Assembly (NCBI GenBank): GCA_022563215.1
Contig: JADFNT010000097.1
Coordinates: forward strand, 1-6,588
Source: Pseudomonadota bacterium
GTDB lineage: Bacteria > Pseudomonadota > Alphaproteobacteria > Rhodospirillales > Casp-alpha2
Direction: 5' to 3'
Length of the DNA stretch: 6,588 nt
Position numbers and translations under genes: made by a program. The notes under the pieces are model-generated. The model did no database searches, was not told the DNA's origin, and was given only the letters and a program-made list of their open reading frames with translations. Numbering within the stretch: the stretch's first letter is position 1; every line of letters starts with the position of its first letter. Positions 6,133 to 6,588 of this stretch are shown one piece after another.

Positions 6133-6150
6133 GGACGCTTAGGCGCAGGG

Positions 6151-6474
6151 TCATAGTTCGTTTTTCGCCTGTTCGATCAATTTCTCAAGTCCGCCCGCCG
6201 GGGAGTCGGGTTTGTGGCGGCCGAGATAATATTCCAGTAAACGGGCGAATTCTTCGATCACCTGGCCGGGGTCGGCATCCTTTTCCTGACGGCGGGATTC
6301 GACGAAGGCGGAGAAATTGGCCGCCGCGTGGCGAAGCCCCAGGACAACCTCTTCCATGTTCGCGCCGTCCTGAAGCCGGGCATTGGCGACGTTGATGATC
6401 TGATTGGCGATCTGGAGGCTGAGGGTATCGTCCTGGTGCTCGCCAGTGGAGTCATTAGGGGGCTCACTGGGCAT
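6151..6474 (-). CDS. Small DUF3144-like protein of unknown function
   Basis: A 107-residue soluble protein, predicted mostly helical, with no signal peptide or membrane segment. The first 17 residues are polar and probably disordered. The core IANQIINVANARLQDG (22-37), LRHAAANFSAFVES (47-60) and EEFARLLEYYLGRH (74-87) resembles, from memory, the DUF3144 family pattern of a short helix with IxxAN, an AxAxxxAF helix and a C-terminal FxxxLExxL helix. This assignment is tentative. No function is known to me and no catalytic motif is visible. The start at 6474 has GGAG 10 nt upstream, a rather long spacing, and that site lies inside an inverted repeat with the early coding region. The next Met (residue 40) would delete half the core. 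It is separated from the EAL gene by the long intergenic region and probably transcribed alone. Confidence 0.75.
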   Translation of the reverse strand: MPSEPPNDSTGEHQDDTLSLQIANQIINVANARLQDGANMEEVVLGLRHAAANFSAFVESRRQEKDADPGQVIEEFARLLEYYLGRHKPDSPAGGLEKLIEQAKNEL

Positions 6475-6493
6475 TGTTTGATGTCTCCACTGG
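6443..6493 (-). promoter_or_regulatory. Inverted repeat over the translation start of the DUF3144-like gene
   Basis: In the minus-strand transcript CCAGUGGAGACAU (6481-6493) can pair with AUGACUCCACUGG (6443-6455): 9 bp, one A-A mismatch, then 3 bp, around a 25-nt loop that holds the start codon at 6472-6474. The 5' arm contains GGAG, the only good ribosome binding site candidate. The pairing would therefore hide it and lower translation, unless something opens the stem. Confidence 0.45.
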
Positions 6494-6522
6494 CCGGGTT
6501 TTTGGGGCGCGGCCTTGGCCCA

Positions 6523-6531
6523 CGTATATCA
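6523..6531 (-). promoter_or_regulatory. Candidate extended -10 promoter of the DUF3144-like gene
   Basis: The minus strand reads TGATATACG, an extended -10 pattern (TG-N-TATACG) with no good -35. Transcription would start near 6516, giving a leader of about 42 nt that includes the 5' arm of the inverted repeat at 6481-6493. The palindrome TTCCCG-GT-CGGGAA (6537-6550) lies just upstream, where a regulator could bind. Confidence 0.35.
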
Positions 6532-6536
6532 CACTT

Positions 6537-6550
6537 TTCCCGGTCGGGAA
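6537..6550. repeat. Short perfect palindrome upstream of the DUF3144-like gene
   Basis: TTCCCG (6537-6542) and CGGGAA (6545-6550) are exact inverted copies around a 2-bp centre, between the -10 and -35 regions of the candidate promoter. The 2-nt loop is too tight for an RNA hairpin, so a dimeric DNA-binding protein is the likelier reader, if it has any role. Confidence 0.3.
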
Positions 6551-6588
6551 GAAATGGCCGTCGTTCCCCGAAAAGCGGCTAAACAGGC

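Larger units (their letters stand above)
5820..6150. other. 331-bp intergenic region, AT-rich in its middle
   Basis: No convincing gene lies here. The half nearest the EAL gene (5820-5950) is GC-mixed and would be its leader. The middle (5951-6040) is markedly AT-rich, with 27 G/C of 90 by my count, and holds a phased repeat array. On the minus strand TATACT (6009-6014) is a possible -10 element for the EAL gene with a poor -35. On the plus strand CTTACA (5988-5993), a 17-bp spacer and TATACC (6011-6016) also resemble a promoter, with no gene downstream on that strand. A bulged hairpin lies at 6104-6132. Which of these is used cannot be decided by reading. Confidence 0.6.

Noticed and set aside
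6328..6582. 84-codon plus-strand frame opposite the DUF3144-like gene
   Set aside because: It is antisense to the better-supported gene, with no conserved motif.

Overview
The window reads as chromosomal DNA of a high-GC alphaproteobacterium, most likely a member of the Rhodospirillales. This rests on the glpX-recJ gene order, the alphaproteobacterial style of the RecJ N-terminus, a PPi-type phosphofructokinase and strong G/C third-position bias. The lineage is inferred from these familiar features and not from any database comparison.

Layout. Positions 1-2613 hold a rightward, probably co-transcribed group: the 3' end of glpX (class II fructose-1,6-bisphosphatase), recJ (single-strand DNA exonuclease, overlapping glpX by 32 nt) and a dCMP-deaminase-like gene 39 nt further on. 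A leftward gene for PPi-dependent 6-phosphofructokinase (2622-3845) converges on the deaminase gene with only 8 nt between the stop codons. Its upstream region (3846-3998) carries a long imperfect palindrome flanked by two divergent promoter-like sequences, one for the kinase and one for a rightward tRNA-Glu(UUC) gene (3999-4076). A strong intrinsic terminator (about 4089-4117) ends the next leftward gene, a PAS / degenerate GGDEF / EAL protein (4128-5819) that is probably a c-di-GMP phosphodiesterase. A 331-bp AT-rich intergenic region (5820-6150) follows, with a striking phased repeat array. The last gene is a small leftward DUF3144-like gene (6151-6474), with a promoter-like region and an inverted repeat over its translation start.

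How the genes relate. GlpX and the PPi-kinase act on the same step (fructose-6-phosphate / fructose-1,6-bisphosphate) in opposite or reversible directions, so the window holds two enzymes of this control point. RecJ and the deaminase serve DNA repair and dTTP-precursor supply. The EAL gene stands apart as a signalling gene with its own upstream region and terminator.

The coding content is ordinary chromosomal housekeeping, and I see no mobile element, CRISPR array, phage gene or undescribed multi-gene system. The most interesting signals are non-coding: TTAA/TTAC tetramers repeated at exact 11-bp steps upstream of the EAL gene, which resembles sites of CtrA or other OmpR-family regulators; an inverted repeat that would pair the ribosome binding site of the small gene with its own early codons; and the palindrome between the kinase and tRNA promoters.
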